Below are positions 5,466-5,805 of a DNA stretch of 5,805 nt, one piece after another. Under the pieces are notes generated by a model. The model made no database searches. It was not told the DNA's origin and was given only the letters and a program-made list of their open reading frames with translations. Position numbers and translations under genes: made by a program. The DNA is taken from NCBI GenBank assembly GCA_003455715.1, contig DMQJ01000124.1, forward strand, positions 1,174 through 6,978, read 5' to 3'. Numbering within the stretch: position 1 is the first letter of the stretch; every line of letters starts with the position of its first letter. Origin of the DNA: Acidimicrobiaceae bacterium. GTDB taxonomy: Bacteria > Actinomycetota > Acidimicrobiia > Acidimicrobiales > Ilumatobacteraceae.

Positions 5466-5805
5466 TCAGCGGTGCAGCTCCGGATCACTCACCGACGCAC
5501 GCAACCTGACGGTGTGCACGCTGTCGCCCGACAGCACTCCACCACGGCCGAACAGACGCCCGCCCTGCCAGTTGCTGAGACCCAACTCGGGCTGCAGCAA
5601 CGCGAACTGTCCGTCGACCCAGCGGGTGAAGCCATCGCCCACGAACGGCGCATCGACGCTGCGGTAGAACGCGTCGTGCTCGGCCGCGTCGGCGCTGATC
5701 AACGAAGCGACGAACCGTGGGCTGAAGCGATTACACAGTTCGACGGCATGGGCAACGTCGTTGACCACGACCACCGCAACCTCCGGCACATCGTCCCACT
5801 CCCTT
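5466..5805 (-). CDS. ProA-like (gamma-glutamyl phosphate reductase family) protein, C-terminal fragment
   Basis: The minus strand is open from the right edge to a TGA at 5466-5468, showing the last 112 residues; the start and catalytic Cys lie outside the window. The order of elements matches the end of ProA, an aldehyde dehydrogenase superfamily enzyme that reduces gamma-glutamyl phosphate to glutamate 5-semialdehyde in proline synthesis. Visible are an A-H-A-V-E-L-C-N-R-F-S helix (18-28), F-Y-R-S-V-D-A (46-52), F-T-R-W-V-D-G-Q-F (59-67), E-L-G-L-S (73-77), and G-R-G-G (86-89). Several strongly conserved ProA residues are changed: N-A-S-T-R-F reads G-D-G-F-T-R-W, F-G-L-G-A-E reads F-A-L-L-Q-P-E, and R-G-P-M-G-L-E reads R-G-G-V-L-S-G. 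This suggests a diverged paralogue with altered substrate or quaternary contacts rather than the housekeeping ProA, so no symbol is given. An in-frame GTG at 5787-5789 is internal and not the start, since homology continues upstream (R-E-W-D-D). It is convergent with the CAP gene. Confidence 0.72.
   Translation of the reverse strand, partial: REWDDVPEVAVVVVNDVAHAVELCNRFSPRFVASLISADAAEHDAFYRSVDAPFVGDGFTRWVDGQFALLQPELGLSNWQGGRLFGRGGVLSGDSVHTVRLRASVSDPELHR

Noticed and set aside
3833..5488. 551-codon minus-strand open frame opposite the CAP gene
   Set aside because: Composition is Arg/Gly/His/Ala-rich with no recognisable domain. It mirrors a gene with a clear signal peptide, CAP domain and repeats, so it is a shadow of that gene's codon bias.
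5251..5667. 138-codon plus-strand open frame spanning the end of the CAP gene and the ProA-like gene
   Set aside because: It overlaps two well-supported genes, and its translation is His/Arg/Pro-rich without any domain.

Overview
The window is GC-rich DNA with G/C-ending codons. It fits a high-GC Actinomycetota genome. The DUF2510 motif at the left edge is a mainly actinobacterial signature. The secreted CAP protein followed by Cys-containing 'DTR...GYF' beta repeats is of a kind I associate with Acidimicrobiia (Ilumatobacter-like lineages). The phylum is fairly safe; the class is an inference. I see no tRNA, rRNA, CRISPR array, insertion sequence or phage gene.

The layout is five protein genes on strictly alternating strands (-,+,-,+,-). 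(1) 1-197, minus: start of a DUF2510 membrane protein, cut by the left edge. (2) 245-1633, plus: FAD-dependent amine/amino-acid oxidoreductase of the DAO superfamily. (3) 1637-3157, minus: lipoprotein M1-family zinc aminopeptidase with an intact HEXXH-X18-E site. (4) 3389-5410, plus: secreted CAP-domain protein with an Ig-like domain and three C-terminal repeats. (5) 5466 to the right edge, minus: C-terminal part of a divergent homologue of gamma-glutamyl phosphate reductase (ProA).

Genes 1/2 and 3/4 are head-to-head pairs, with gaps of 47 and 231 bp. Genes 2/3 and 4/5 are tail-to-tail, with gaps of 3 and 55 bp. No two neighbours can share a simple operon, so each gene is probably transcribed alone and no shared pathway can be read from the order. 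The M1 lipoprotein and the CAP protein are both exported and share the 231-bp divergent control region. That region carries repeated CTTGACG and AGACGTC motifs, so coordinated control of these two is the most plausible functional link.

I found no convincing new multi-gene system. The points most worth a second look are the CAP/repeat protein with its ten-cysteine pattern, the motif-bearing divergent region, the 3-bp convergent junction and the eroded ProA-type C-terminus.
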